NCBI RefSeq assembly: GCF_000715015.1
Contig: NZ_JMIW01000004.1
Location: 1-64,000, forward strand
Origin: Erythrobacter longus
GTDB lineage: Bacteria; Pseudomonadota; Alphaproteobacteria; Sphingomonadales; Sphingomonadaceae
DNA: 64,000 nt
Direction: 5' to 3'
Shown one piece after another: positions 35,735-43,977 of the stretch. Positions within the stretch are counted from its first letter, which is position 1; each line of letters starts with the position of its first letter. The position numbers and the translations under genes are program-made. The notes beneath the pieces are model-generated. The model was given only the letters and a program-made list of their open reading frames with translations, was not told the DNA's origin and made no database searches.

Positions 35735-36355
35735 GTGAGCTCGCCGCCGCAGACACGATTGTTCGTTACTCCAGAAGAAGAGAGGCGGATACGATCAGCT
35801 GTAAAAGGCGCGGATGTAGCTTTGCTGGGTCCCGGCTATCGCCTAGCCGTTGCTCAAGACGCCGAAGGCCTGCTGGAGCTTCTCGCTGATCCTGAAGTGT
35901 CGAATCCGATCTACGATTTTCCGCGACCGTTGACGCATGAAAGCATTCGAAGTTGGGTTCTCGATGCACGGGCGAGACAGCGTCAGGGTGAAGCCATCTT
36001 TGCGATTATGATCGACAGCACTGACGAGATCGTGAGCTACTCCTACTTCACGGTATGGCCGGAGCGCTCCTCAGCCGAAATCGCAGGTGCCTATCGCGGT
36101 GACGCGCAAAGCATGGGTGCCGGCAAGGCGGGCGCTGCGTGCAGCTTTGACTGGATGTTTGAGCACTTGGGAGTGCGACTCATCGGCGTCACAGCTGCGA
36201 TAGATAATGTGCGCTCAGCAAAGGTGATCGAAGCTGCTGGATTCACGTTTTTCGGCGAGCGCGACAGTGTCCGGCCAGATGGTTCGACGCGCCAATCGCG
36301 CTACTGGGAGATGATGCGCAAGGATTGGCGAAAGCTAAAAGCACAAGGTCACTAG
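35735..36355 (+). CDS. GNAT family N-acetyltransferase (RimJ-like)
   Basis: 206 residues with an acetyltransferase fold, the acetyl-CoA-binding region around GDAQSMGAGKAGAACSFDWMFEHLGVRLIGVTAAIDNVRSAKVIEAAGF, the classic end of the GNAT domain. GTG 35735 has GAGGA upstream, 12 nt after the Dnr-like gene, so cotranscription is likely. Substrate unknown (N-terminus, amino acid or antibiotic). Confidence 0.75.
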   Translation: MSSPPQTRLFVTPEEERRIRSAVKGADVALLGPGYRLAVAQDAEGLLELLADPEVSNPIYDFPRPLTHESIRSWVLDARARQRQGEAIFAIMIDSTDEIVSYSYFTVWPERSSAEIAGAYRGDAQSMGAGKAGAACSFDWMFEHLGVRLIGVTAAIDNVRSAKVIEAAGFTFFGERDSVRPDGSTRQSRYWEMMRKDWRKLKAQGH

Positions 36356-36359
36356 CAGC

Positions 36360-36740
36360 TCAGTCGCCAACGGCCTGACGATAGGTCGCCATATCAAAAT
36401 AATCGCGCCAGACCGCGACTTTTCCATCCTTCATCTCAAAGACCCCGCAGCACGGCAAACTAACCGGCTTTCCATTCACGATCGTACGATCCAACCGCTC
36501 TACGAATACGGTGTTTCCAGAGGCAGCAATCGACAAAACGTCCCATTGTGTCTTGGACCAGCCGTGCAGGAATGCAGCGATAAATTGCCGCAACGCATGG
36601 TGGCCCTGAACGGGGTCGATCGGCATGTTGTGGTAAATGCCATCCTCGGCGAAATAGCCCACTAGTTCCTCAGGATCGAGCCGCGACCAGGCGGCTATGA
36701 ACTCGCGCAAGGTAGCGATGTTGTCTTGCTCCTCCATCAA
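36360..36740 (-). CDS. Limonene-epoxide-hydrolase/SnoaL-like protein
   Basis: 126-residue single-domain NTF2-like protein. Arg82-x-Asp84 (ERLDR) and Asp113 in WRDYFD match the catalytic Asp-Arg-Asp arrangement of limonene-1,2-epoxide hydrolases. True substrate unknown. It ends 4 nt from the convergent GNAT gene and lies 19 nt downstream of the porin gene on the same strand, so it may be cotranscribed with the porin. Confidence 0.75.
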   Translation of the reverse strand: MMEEQDNIATLREFIAAWSRLDPEELVGYFAEDGIYHNMPIDPVQGHHALRQFIAAFLHGWSKTQWDVLSIAASGNTVFVERLDRTIVNGKPVSLPCCGVFEMKDGKVAVWRDYFDMATYRQAVGD

Positions 36741-36759
36741 GTCGAATCCTCAATCAGCA

Positions 36760-37974
36760 TCAAAAAGTCATTTGCAAGGATAGCCACCCTTTGGTCGTAT
36801 CGACCGCGAACTCATCCGCTTTGTAGTGCGCAAATTTCAGCAAGACCTTGAGGTTTGCCTGGATCGGATAAACGGCGAGCAGATTAATCTCCTGCCCATA
36901 GGACTGATCCGTCGAAGTCGCATCAAAATCGTGGACGATACCGCGGAGCAGCAATCCGTTGAGCGGTGAGCCATCGCCAAAGCGGTAGCTGATGTCACCA
37001 TAAAGGTCGCGCAAGCCACCGGGCGGCGTCACAAGAAACTTGTCTGCCCAGCCGTTGAAGGCATGCAATGTTGCGAGCGGGGTTTGCAGGGCGAATGCAC
37101 CATTACCCTCAAGCCGCTCGTAACCTGTCTTGATCGTGAAACCTCCGGAGGAGATTCCCGGCTCAAGCAACAGATAGTCGAGTGAGAACTCGGCCGGATT
37201 CAGCCCCAAATCGCGCTGGTTTGCGTATTCGGCTGCGTAGAGGATCTTTGTCGATCCGCCGATGGGCTGCGCGCCAGAAAGCCGCACTCCAAGCGTCTGC
37301 GAACTGTTGGCTGGCGACACCGGAATGTCGAGGAAATAGCCATAGGCGGACACCGTGCCTACCGATGGTATCGCATAAGTCGCATGGACATTGTGGATGT
37401 CTGTATCGCGCCATATCCCTTGCGGCGAATCCGGCCCGAAGATGCGATTGACCCGCCAAGCATGGAAATAATCCACGGATGCGCCTTCCACCGGGTTCAC
37501 CGTGACCTGCGCCAAGTCGAAAGTCTGATCGTTCTGGCGCCAGTCGACCGAACCAATCCAGCGCTGATTGTCGAGGTTGATTTTCTGGCGTCCGGCGAGC
37601 ACTTCGACAGCAGGGTCCGGTCGCCAGCGAACAAATGCCCGGTTGAGCAATAGGTCCGAGGGATCCGCAATAACCGGGAACTGTACTTGGCCGTTGACGG
37701 TATCGTTGAAGTTTTCCGGTCCCAGACGAACCACTGCCTCTCCTTCGACGAGCGCGCTGAGGCCGTTCCACTCATCGGTTTCGACCCCGCCTCTTATCCT
37801 GAGCGTCGACGCGGTAGCATCTTCGGGCAGGTTTTCCTGGTCGACCACTTCAAGCCGGTAGCGCAGGTCTAAATATGGATCGAATGGCAGGGCATCACCG
37901 TCTTGCGCCAACACTGGCGTGGACATCGTGATCGCCAATGAGGTGGCACCGAGCGTGAGAAGAGTCTTGTTCAT
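36760..37974 (-). CDS. Outer-membrane porin (alginate-export-like beta barrel)
   Basis: 404 residues with a Sec signal peptide (MNKTLLTLGATSLAITMSTPVLAQ), alternating amphipathic strands and a C-terminal Phe (QMTF) typical of outer-membrane barrels. The segment AGRQKINLDNQRWIGSVDWRQNDQTFD is typical of alginate-export-domain porins. With an FNR box 35 nt upstream, a role in nitrate or nitrite passage is plausible but unproven. Confidence 0.8.
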   Translation of the reverse strand: MNKTLLTLGATSLAITMSTPVLAQDGDALPFDPYLDLRYRLEVVDQENLPEDATASTLRIRGGVETDEWNGLSALVEGEAVVRLGPENFNDTVNGQVQFPVIADPSDLLLNRAFVRWRPDPAVEVLAGRQKINLDNQRWIGSVDWRQNDQTFDLAQVTVNPVEGASVDYFHAWRVNRIFGPDSPQGIWRDTDIHNVHATYAIPSVGTVSAYGYFLDIPVSPANSSQTLGVRLSGAQPIGGSTKILYAAEYANQRDLGLNPAEFSLDYLLLEPGISSGGFTIKTGYERLEGNGAFALQTPLATLHAFNGWADKFLVTPPGGLRDLYGDISYRFGDGSPLNGLLLRGIVHDFDATSTDQSYGQEINLLAVYPIQANLKVLLKFAHYKADEFAVDTTKGWLSLQMTF

Positions 37975-38008
37975 GGCCGCTCAGATAGAGGGCAGGCAGC
38001 CAAAGTAT

Positions 38009-38022
38009 TTGATCCGTGTCAA
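38009..38022. promoter_or_regulatory. FNR-type box between porin and CopD-like gene
   Basis: TTGATCCGTGTCAA (TTGAT-N4-GTCAA), centred 42 nt from both divergent start codons (37974 and 38057). If used at -41.5, both transcripts would start at or near the start codon. Confidence 0.75.
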
Positions 38023-38056
38023 AGTCGCGCGCATCCAATTCCACCAAAAGGGCGAT

Positions 38057-38527
38057 ATGATATTTGATGATTTCACTCTGGCCCGCGTGCTCCACATCGT
38101 ATCCATTGTCGGCTGGATAGGAGGCGTCTGGTTCGTAACATTCGTCGTAATGCCTTCGATCGCGAGGACTGCTTCGCCGGCGGACAGGCTCCATGCCTTT
38201 CACCGGATCGAGCAGGGGTTTTCTGTGCAAGCAAAGTTCTGGGTAATTCTTGCCGGAGTCTCTGGCTTCTGGATGACCTGGCGCGCTGATATGTGGTCGC
38301 GATTTGCGGAAACGTCTTACTGGTGGATGCACGCCATGCTCGGACTCTGGCTCGTTTTCGCTGCTATGCTTTTTATCGCGGAACCGCTCGTACTCCACCG
38401 GCGCATGGCAGAATCGCCGTCACCGGAACGCGACTTCAACCTGATGGTATGGGTGCATCGCGTGCTTTCGGTCATCGCTCTCGTCACTGTGCTGGGTGCG
38501 ATGGCGGGCGCGCACGGGCTTATGTAG
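38057..38527 (+). CDS. CopD-like integral membrane protein
   Basis: 156 residues, four hydrophobic helices. Contains LARVLHIVSIVGWIGGVWFVTFVV and conserved His residues at helix ends (HIVS, YWWMHAMLG, WVHRVLS), as in haem- or copper-binding CopD/DUF-type membrane proteins. ATG 38057 has AAGGG just upstream. It begins a run of genes with nnrS (16 nt downstream) and carbonic anhydrase. Function unknown; association with NnrS suggests NO or redox handling. Confidence 0.7.
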   Translation: MIFDDFTLARVLHIVSIVGWIGGVWFVTFVVMPSIARTASPADRLHAFHRIEQGFSVQAKFWVILAGVSGFWMTWRADMWSRFAETSYWWMHAMLGLWLVFAAMLFIAEPLVLHRRMAESPSPERDFNLMVWVHRVLSVIALVTVLGAMAGAHGLM

Positions 38528-38543
38528 GGGGCAAGCGCGAGAT

Positions 38544-39743
38544 ATGATGTCACCCTCGATCTTGCTGGCCGCACCGCACCGCCTTCCCTTCCTTGGCGGC
38601 GCGATCGGCATTGGCGGACTGGCTTCGTGGTGGCTGATCCATGTGCTGGGGCTGTATGGGGACGGGCCACTGCCGCCCCAGACCGAGCTGCCCGCGTCCC
38701 TGCTTCATGGCCCCGCCATGATCTACCTCGGATTGGCACCGTTCATCTTCGGCTTCCTGCTCACGGTATTTCCGCGCTGGATGAGTCTGCCCGATCTCTC
38801 TGCCAAGCAGGTTGGTCCAGCCGCATGCGCACTGTTTGCCGGGGTCGTGACGGCCCAACTTGGGCTGTGGACCGGGTCAGACAGATTGGTTTTGGCTGGC
38901 TTCGGGCTTGCGGGTGCAGGGTGGGTCTTGGCGTCAATCATGCTGGCCATTGTCCTTTACCGCAACCGGGCGCAAAGCGGACCGCGCTGCACTCATGGCT
39001 GGTCGGCCATGGCGGGCATTCTTTTCGGGCTGGCCGGTATATTGTGCGCGGTTGCCTTCATTGCGCTGAGAGACCCGGCCTGGCTGCCCATCGCCAACCG
39101 CATCGGCATATCGGGCTTTCTGCTGCCGGTGTTCCTGACGGTTGCCCATAGAATGGTGCCGTTCTTCGCCGGGAATGTCGTGAAGGATTACATTAGCTGG
39201 CGACCAGACTGGCTGCTCGCGCTGCTCTGGGCCTTGCTTCTTGCTCGCCTTGTGGGGGAAGTGCTGAACCTTGGGCACATGCAGACAGGCGCTAATGCCG
39301 GCTTGGCTGTTACCACCGCCGTGATGTGCTGGAGATGGTGGCCAAAAGCAAGCGCGCCTGGCTTGTTAAATGTCCTGATTTGGGGTTTCGCTTGGGCGCC
39401 GGTGGGCTTCGCTTTCGCTGCGGTTGACGCAGCATTTGGCTTGTTTGGGCGCGGGCCGGACCACGCGCTGATGATTGGTTTCTGCTGCAGCCTGTTGGTC
39501 GCGATGGTGACCCGCGTCACGCAAGGACATTCGGGTCGGCCGCTGGTCATGCCGATGGTATCATGGGTTGCTTTTTACGGCATACAGATCGCGACCATCA
39601 GCCGGGCAGCGGCCGCTTTGCAGAGTGAAAGCGGCAGCTGGCTTATGCTTGGAGCTGCGGCATTTGCCGTCAGCCTATTGCCGTGGGTGATACGCAACGG
39701 CGCAATTTATCTGTCTCCCCGGATTGATGGCAAGCAAGGATAG
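38544..39743 (+). CDS. nnrS: NnrS family protein (second copy)
   Basis: About 399 residues, some 12 transmembrane helices. Conserved PRLPFLGGAIG start, LLHGPAMIYLGLAPFIFGFLLTVFPRWM and VFLTVAHRMVPFF, the His-rich metal-ligand segments of NnrS. ATG 38544 (or the adjacent ATG 38547) follows the CopD-like gene by 16 nt. This copy is quite different in sequence from the one at 14853-16088. Confidence 0.85.
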   Translation: MMSPSILLAAPHRLPFLGGAIGIGGLASWWLIHVLGLYGDGPLPPQTELPASLLHGPAMIYLGLAPFIFGFLLTVFPRWMSLPDLSAKQVGPAACALFAGVVTAQLGLWTGSDRLVLAGFGLAGAGWVLASIMLAIVLYRNRAQSGPRCTHGWSAMAGILFGLAGILCAVAFIALRDPAWLPIANRIGISGFLLPVFLTVAHRMVPFFAGNVVKDYISWRPDWLLALLWALLLARLVGEVLNLGHMQTGANAGLAVTTAVMCWRWWPKASAPGLLNVLIWGFAWAPVGFAFAAVDAAFGLFGRGPDHALMIGFCCSLLVAMVTRVTQGHSGRPLVMPMVSWVAFYGIQIATISRAAAALQSESGSWLMLGAAAFAVSLLPWVIRNGAIYLSPRIDGKQG

Positions 39744-39752
39744 CGACGACTT

Positions 39753-40370
39753 ATGCCTGATGAGCCCGCACTCGCCCCGGATCAAGCGCTTGACCTGCTA
39801 AAAGAGGGCAATCGACGTTTTCTGGAGGATACATCCTATGAACCTATAATGGACCGAATGCGGCGTCTCGAGATTGCAGCCGCTCAGCGTCCTTTTGCTG
39901 CCTACTTGAGCTGCTCGGATTCGCGCGTCCCGCCAGAGCTGCTGTTCGAGCGGGGGCTGGGCGAACTCTTCATTATCCGCAATGCAGGCAACACGCTCTG
40001 CGCCACAGCACTCGGTAGCCTGGAGTTCGCGGTGGCCCATCTTCAAGTTCCGCTGATCGTCGTGATGGGCCATGAGGCCTGCGGAGCGCTGAACGCCGCC
40101 GTCTCGCTTGCGCGCGGTCAGGCCAGTTTCTCCGGCAACATTGCAAAAGTGCTTCAGTCACTGCTGCCTGCCGTGCTCGAGACCGATCCCTGGGCCGACA
40201 ACATCGTCGATTCCGCAGCGCTTTCAAATGTTCGCCGCGTGGTACACGAATTGCGCGAAGAAGCCTCTCCTGCCCTGCTCGAGCCCCAGCAGAGCGGGAT
40301 GCTCAAAGTGGTGGGAGCATTCTATCATCTCGATAGCGGCAAGGTGGATTTCCTCGAGCCGGACAAGTGA
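39753..40370 (+). CDS. Beta-carbonic anhydrase
   Basis: Zinc enzyme interconverting CO2 and bicarbonate, 205 residues. Zinc ligands Cys54, His107 and Cys110 (SCSDSR, GHEACGA) and the catalytic dyad Asp56-Arg58 are all present. Starts 9 nt after nnrS, so is in the same operon. Its link to anaerobic growth could be bicarbonate supply or pH control. Confidence 0.92.
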   Translation: MPDEPALAPDQALDLLKEGNRRFLEDTSYEPIMDRMRRLEIAAAQRPFAAYLSCSDSRVPPELLFERGLGELFIIRNAGNTLCATALGSLEFAVAHLQVPLIVVMGHEACGALNAAVSLARGQASFSGNIAKVLQSLLPAVLETDPWADNIVDSAALSNVRRVVHELREEASPALLEPQQSGMLKVVGAFYHLDSGKVDFLEPDK

Positions 40371-40425
40371 CGGTTCTTAGTCTTGGGGGAAAGCGAAGTA
40401 TGTTTCCCGAAGGAGTATAACAGGT

Positions 40426-42045
40426 ATGGCACCCGTCCGCCCGATCGAAACACTCGGCACACACGAGGTCACTAACCAGCCTCCCCCATTGAAGAGTTTC
40501 AACCGGTTTCGATCGGATCGGGCGCTGCACGAAGCTGTCGTTATGGCCGGTGCTGGCCGTCATCTCGACAAGTTAGAGAGGTTTGGAGACCGCACAGGCT
40601 CGGCTGAAGTCATCGACTGGGGCATTGAAGCGAACCGATCACCGCCAGTGCTTGAGACCCATGACCGTTTCGGGCATCGCATCGACGAAGTGCGGTTTCA
40701 TCCGGATTATCATCACCTGATGGCGCTTGGACTGGACGCAGGCGTGGCATCAGTCGCATGGGACGGGACCGAGGCGGGGCACACCCTCCATGCCACCCTG
40801 AGCTTTCTGTCGGGCCAGACAGATGCCGGGACAAGTTGCCCGATGACGATGACATATGCGGCTGTTGCAGCGCTGAACCTCGATCCTGAAGTCGGGATGA
40901 ATTGGGTGCCCAGGATTACAGCGTCGCGGTATGATCCCTCCAATCGTCCGGCATCAAAGAAGACCGGTGTGACCATCGGTATGGCGATGACCGAAAAGCA
41001 GGGCGGTTCTGATGTTCGGGCAAACACAACGAAAGCCGAGACTGCTGATGGCGCCTACCGGTTAACCGGGCACAAATGGTTCTGTTCAGCACCGATGTGC
41101 GATGCATTCCTGACGCTGGCCTACACCCGATCTGGCCTTACCTGCTTCCTCGTGCCCCGCTGGACGCCAGACGGCGAACGCAATGCTGGCTTCCAGATCA
41201 TGCGGCTCAAGAACAAGCTTGGTGATCGTTCCAACGCGTCGTCGGAGGTCGAATATCGTGGTGCCTACGCTGAGCGTATCGGGGAAGTGGGCCGCGGCGT
41301 CTCAACCATCCTCCAAATGGTTCAGCACACCCGGCTTGACTGCATTGTTGGCTCAGCTGCTACAATGCGCGCCGCACTTGCCGAGGCGCTGTGGCACACC
41401 CACCATCGCTCTGCCTTTCAGCGTATGCTCGCAGACCAGCCGGCGATGGCAACGGTGCTGGCTGATCTCGCGGTTGAGAGCGAGGCGGCAACCGCGCTTG
41501 CTTTTCGACTGGCGGCTGCGTTCGACCAGAAGGAACCGCTCGCACGTCTGCTGACGCCAATCGCAAAATACTGGGTCTGCAAGCGCGCGCCGGGAATGGT
41601 GTACGAGGCGATGGAATGTCTGGGCGGCGGCGGTTACGTCGAGGACGGGCCGATGCCGCGCCTGTTCCGGCAATCGCCTTTGAACGCAATCTGGGAAGGC
41701 TCAGGCAATGTCATCGCGCTTGATGTCATGCGAGCGTTAGGCCGCGAGCCAGATGCGCTGGACGCCTTGCAGACGTTTCTCGCCAAAGCACGCGGAAGCT
41801 ATGCAGCCTATGACAAATGGGCCGACACCCTCCGGTTCGATGATGCTAGCGAGCACCATGCGCGTAACACCGTCGAACGGCTGGCTCTAGCGGCCCAAGG
41901 CGCGGCTCTCATCAATGCGAATAGTCCGCTCGCCGAAGCGTTTTGCCGATTGCGTCTTGCCCGGCCATCTCTTGCCTATGGTGGATCGGACGCCGTGATC
42001 GACACGCGCGCAATCGTCGAGCGAGCGATGCCCATAGAGGGATGA
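40426..42045 (+). CDS. AidB-like acyl-CoA dehydrogenase family flavoprotein
   Basis: 539 residues. The N-terminal THEVTNQPPPL, the central MTEKQGGSDVRANTT and RLKNKLGDRSNASSEVEY, and the C-terminal MECLGGGGYVEDGPMPRLFRQSPLNAIWEGSGNV blocks match AidB. E. coli AidB is induced by alkylation and by anaerobiosis, binds DNA and FAD, and its reaction is unresolved. AAGGAG lies about 10 nt upstream. It is 55 nt after carbonic anhydrase and may be read through from that operon. Confidence 0.9.
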   Translation: MAPVRPIETLGTHEVTNQPPPLKSFNRFRSDRALHEAVVMAGAGRHLDKLERFGDRTGSAEVIDWGIEANRSPPVLETHDRFGHRIDEVRFHPDYHHLMALGLDAGVASVAWDGTEAGHTLHATLSFLSGQTDAGTSCPMTMTYAAVAALNLDPEVGMNWVPRITASRYDPSNRPASKKTGVTIGMAMTEKQGGSDVRANTTKAETADGAYRLTGHKWFCSAPMCDAFLTLAYTRSGLTCFLVPRWTPDGERNAGFQIMRLKNKLGDRSNASSEVEYRGAYAERIGEVGRGVSTILQMVQHTRLDCIVGSAATMRAALAEALWHTHHRSAFQRMLADQPAMATVLADLAVESEAATALAFRLAAAFDQKEPLARLLTPIAKYWVCKRAPGMVYEAMECLGGGGYVEDGPMPRLFRQSPLNAIWEGSGNVIALDVMRALGREPDALDALQTFLAKARGSYAAYDKWADTLRFDDASEHHARNTVERLALAAQGAALINANSPLAEAFCRLRLARPSLAYGGSDAVIDTRAIVERAMPIEG

Positions 42046-42090
42046 CGCCGGCAATCGCGGAAACCGCTACTCAAATGAGGCTGAACACCG

Positions 42091-43725
42091 TCATTCATTC
42101 TTCATCGCTGAGAGGTTGCGCATCGCCCGCGTGAATTTATGCAGAGACATGGATGTTCTACTGCGAGGCAACATCGCTTCGATCAGATAGAAGCTACTCT
42201 CATCGTCTACGGCCAGATCCAGCGCACGCTTCAGTTCAGCGCAGGTCTCTACCCTGATCCCGCGGCCGCCTAGCGACGGAGCGATGTCGGCAAAGTGCCA
42301 GTCATCCAGATCGTGATAAGTCTGATTGGGCTGAAACCCGCGGAGCATTTCCCAGCTCTGGTTGTTCAGGACGATGACGATTGGAGACCAGCCATATTTC
42401 TGGCAGTTTCCCAACTCCCAGCCAGTCATCTGAAATGCGCCATCACCGACGAGAACGATCGGGCGACGCCCGGTAACGGCATTGATCGCGAGGCCTGCCG
42501 GAACTCCCATTCCCATCGAGGCATAATAACCCGGCGCGACCAGCGCCGTGTCCGCAATCTCCAACCCGATGAACAGACTATCGCCAACATCGGCTGCGAT
42601 CGGAGACGATCCTTTGCTATTAAAGAGATCATTGACGGCAATCGCGATATGCGATGGTTCCAAGGGCGTTTCGTCGTCGGGCAATCCGGTCGCGTAGACA
42701 GGTTCCGGTTGCGGCTCCGGAACGCCGATTGTCTCAGCAATCTCGAGCAGGGCATCAACCAGTGCCTCAAGAGAAACGTCCGGATAGAGGTGATGGCCGA
42801 GTACAACCGTACGATCCAGGGCACGGATAGAAGCTCGCATATCTATGGCACGACCGGAGACACCGAAATTGGTGTCGCATGTAATAACACCTAGCATCAG
42901 CAAGCAGTCTGCACCTTCAATTGCGCTCGCAATATTGGTGTCACCTGCGGATCCGAGATATGGTCCCACCAATGGAAGTGTGAAGTCGGCAAACAGCCCG
43001 CGCCCCATGAAGCTGGTTGCGACTGGCACCCCCAGTTTTCGGCAAAGGCTCGCGATCTTGTCTTCGAGACCATATCGGCGCGCCTCGACGCCCACCAGAA
43101 TTGCGGGCGACTTGGCCGAGCGCAGTCTGTCGAGGACTTCCTTGGCACAGGCACGCGCTGCATCGTGATTGGCAGCCGGCAACGCTATGGCCGGTGCTGA
43201 CGCGCAAGGCTGATCGACCAGATCACGGGGGATCTCGATGTAGACAGGGCGTGAGAGGCTCAGCGCCGTATCGAGCACTCTGGCAATTTCGATTGGAGCG
43301 GTTTCGAGATCGTTCAAAATGCATTGCGCACAGGTCAGTTCGCGAAAGATCTCGAATTGCGAGCTCAACGTCTTCACCTGGTGGTGGAGACTGAGCCCGA
43401 GTTTGCCCTCGTCGGCGCCCGGTCCCCCCGATATGACCACCAGTGGAGACTTCTCCGCATAGGCCTGCGCCACGGCATTAACCATGTTAAGAGCGCCCGC
43501 GCCATAGGTCACCACCGCTACGCCCAGCGAACTACCAATCCGTCCGGCCGCATCTGCCGCATAGCCAACAGAGGGCTCATGGCTGAGCGTGTGCAAGGGA
43601 AGGATGCCGCTTTCGGCAATAGTGCGGAAAAATGGCAGGACGAAATCGCCGGGGAGCCCGAAGATGCGGTCTGCTCCGCGTTCTTTCATCGCGTTCAGAA
43701 GGACAGTTCCGAGCGTTTCTGACAA
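42091..43725 (-). CDS. Thiamine-diphosphate decarboxylase (phenylpyruvate/indolepyruvate type)
   Basis: 544 residues. The ThDP-activating Glu50 is in THTLSHEPSVGYAADA-like context. The ThDP/Mg2+ motif starts GDGAFQMTGWELGN and ends NN. The enzyme would decarboxylate 2-keto acids such as phenylpyruvate or indolepyruvate to aldehydes, closest by recollection to the Azospirillum PpdC/IpdC group. An FNR box lies 76 nt upstream. Anaerobic expression suggests a route to dispose of reducing power through aldehydes, or auxin/phenylacetate production; the substrate cannot be fixed from sequence. Confidence 0.82.
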   Translation of the reverse strand: MSETLGTVLLNAMKERGADRIFGLPGDFVLPFFRTIAESGILPLHTLSHEPSVGYAADAAGRIGSSLGVAVVTYGAGALNMVNAVAQAYAEKSPLVVISGGPGADEGKLGLSLHHQVKTLSSQFEIFRELTCAQCILNDLETAPIEIARVLDTALSLSRPVYIEIPRDLVDQPCASAPAIALPAANHDAARACAKEVLDRLRSAKSPAILVGVEARRYGLEDKIASLCRKLGVPVATSFMGRGLFADFTLPLVGPYLGSAGDTNIASAIEGADCLLMLGVITCDTNFGVSGRAIDMRASIRALDRTVVLGHHLYPDVSLEALVDALLEIAETIGVPEPQPEPVYATGLPDDETPLEPSHIAIAVNDLFNSKGSSPIAADVGDSLFIGLEIADTALVAPGYYASMGMGVPAGLAINAVTGRRPIVLVGDGAFQMTGWELGNCQKYGWSPIVIVLNNQSWEMLRGFQPNQTYHDLDDWHFADIAPSLGGRGIRVETCAELKRALDLAVDDESSFYLIEAMLPRSRTSMSLHKFTRAMRNLSAMKNE

Positions 43726-43800
43726 TGAGATTTCCTTCCAAACGGCGTGCTCGGGAGAGCATCTCTGGCGCAGCTATGGTGGCCAACTGCCGGGCTCTCC

Positions 43801-43814
43801 TTGACCGAAATCAA
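43801..43814. promoter_or_regulatory. FNR-type box upstream of the decarboxylase gene
   Basis: TTGACCGAAATCAA (TTGAC-N4-ATCAA), centred 83 nt from the start codon at 43725. It lies 47 bp from the next box, which serves nrdD. Confidence 0.8.
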
Positions 43815-43861
43815 AGGCAGGAGGTCATCGCCCTGAACTTCTCCCAAAAACCTTCTCGGTT

Positions 43862-43875
43862 TGACATTTATCAAA
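43862..43875. promoter_or_regulatory. FNR-type box upstream of nrdD
   Basis: TTGACATTTATCAA, centred about 109 nt upstream of ATG 43978; a -41.5 site would start the transcript near 43910. Confidence 0.82.
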
Positions 43876-43977
43876 TGAGACGCGGAATTTTGTGCTTAGG
43901 CATGCGTGCGCAACACAACATCTTGTGGTTTGGCGGCGCAATCCGCGGTCGCGCCACTGTCGGGAGGAAAAGCGATT

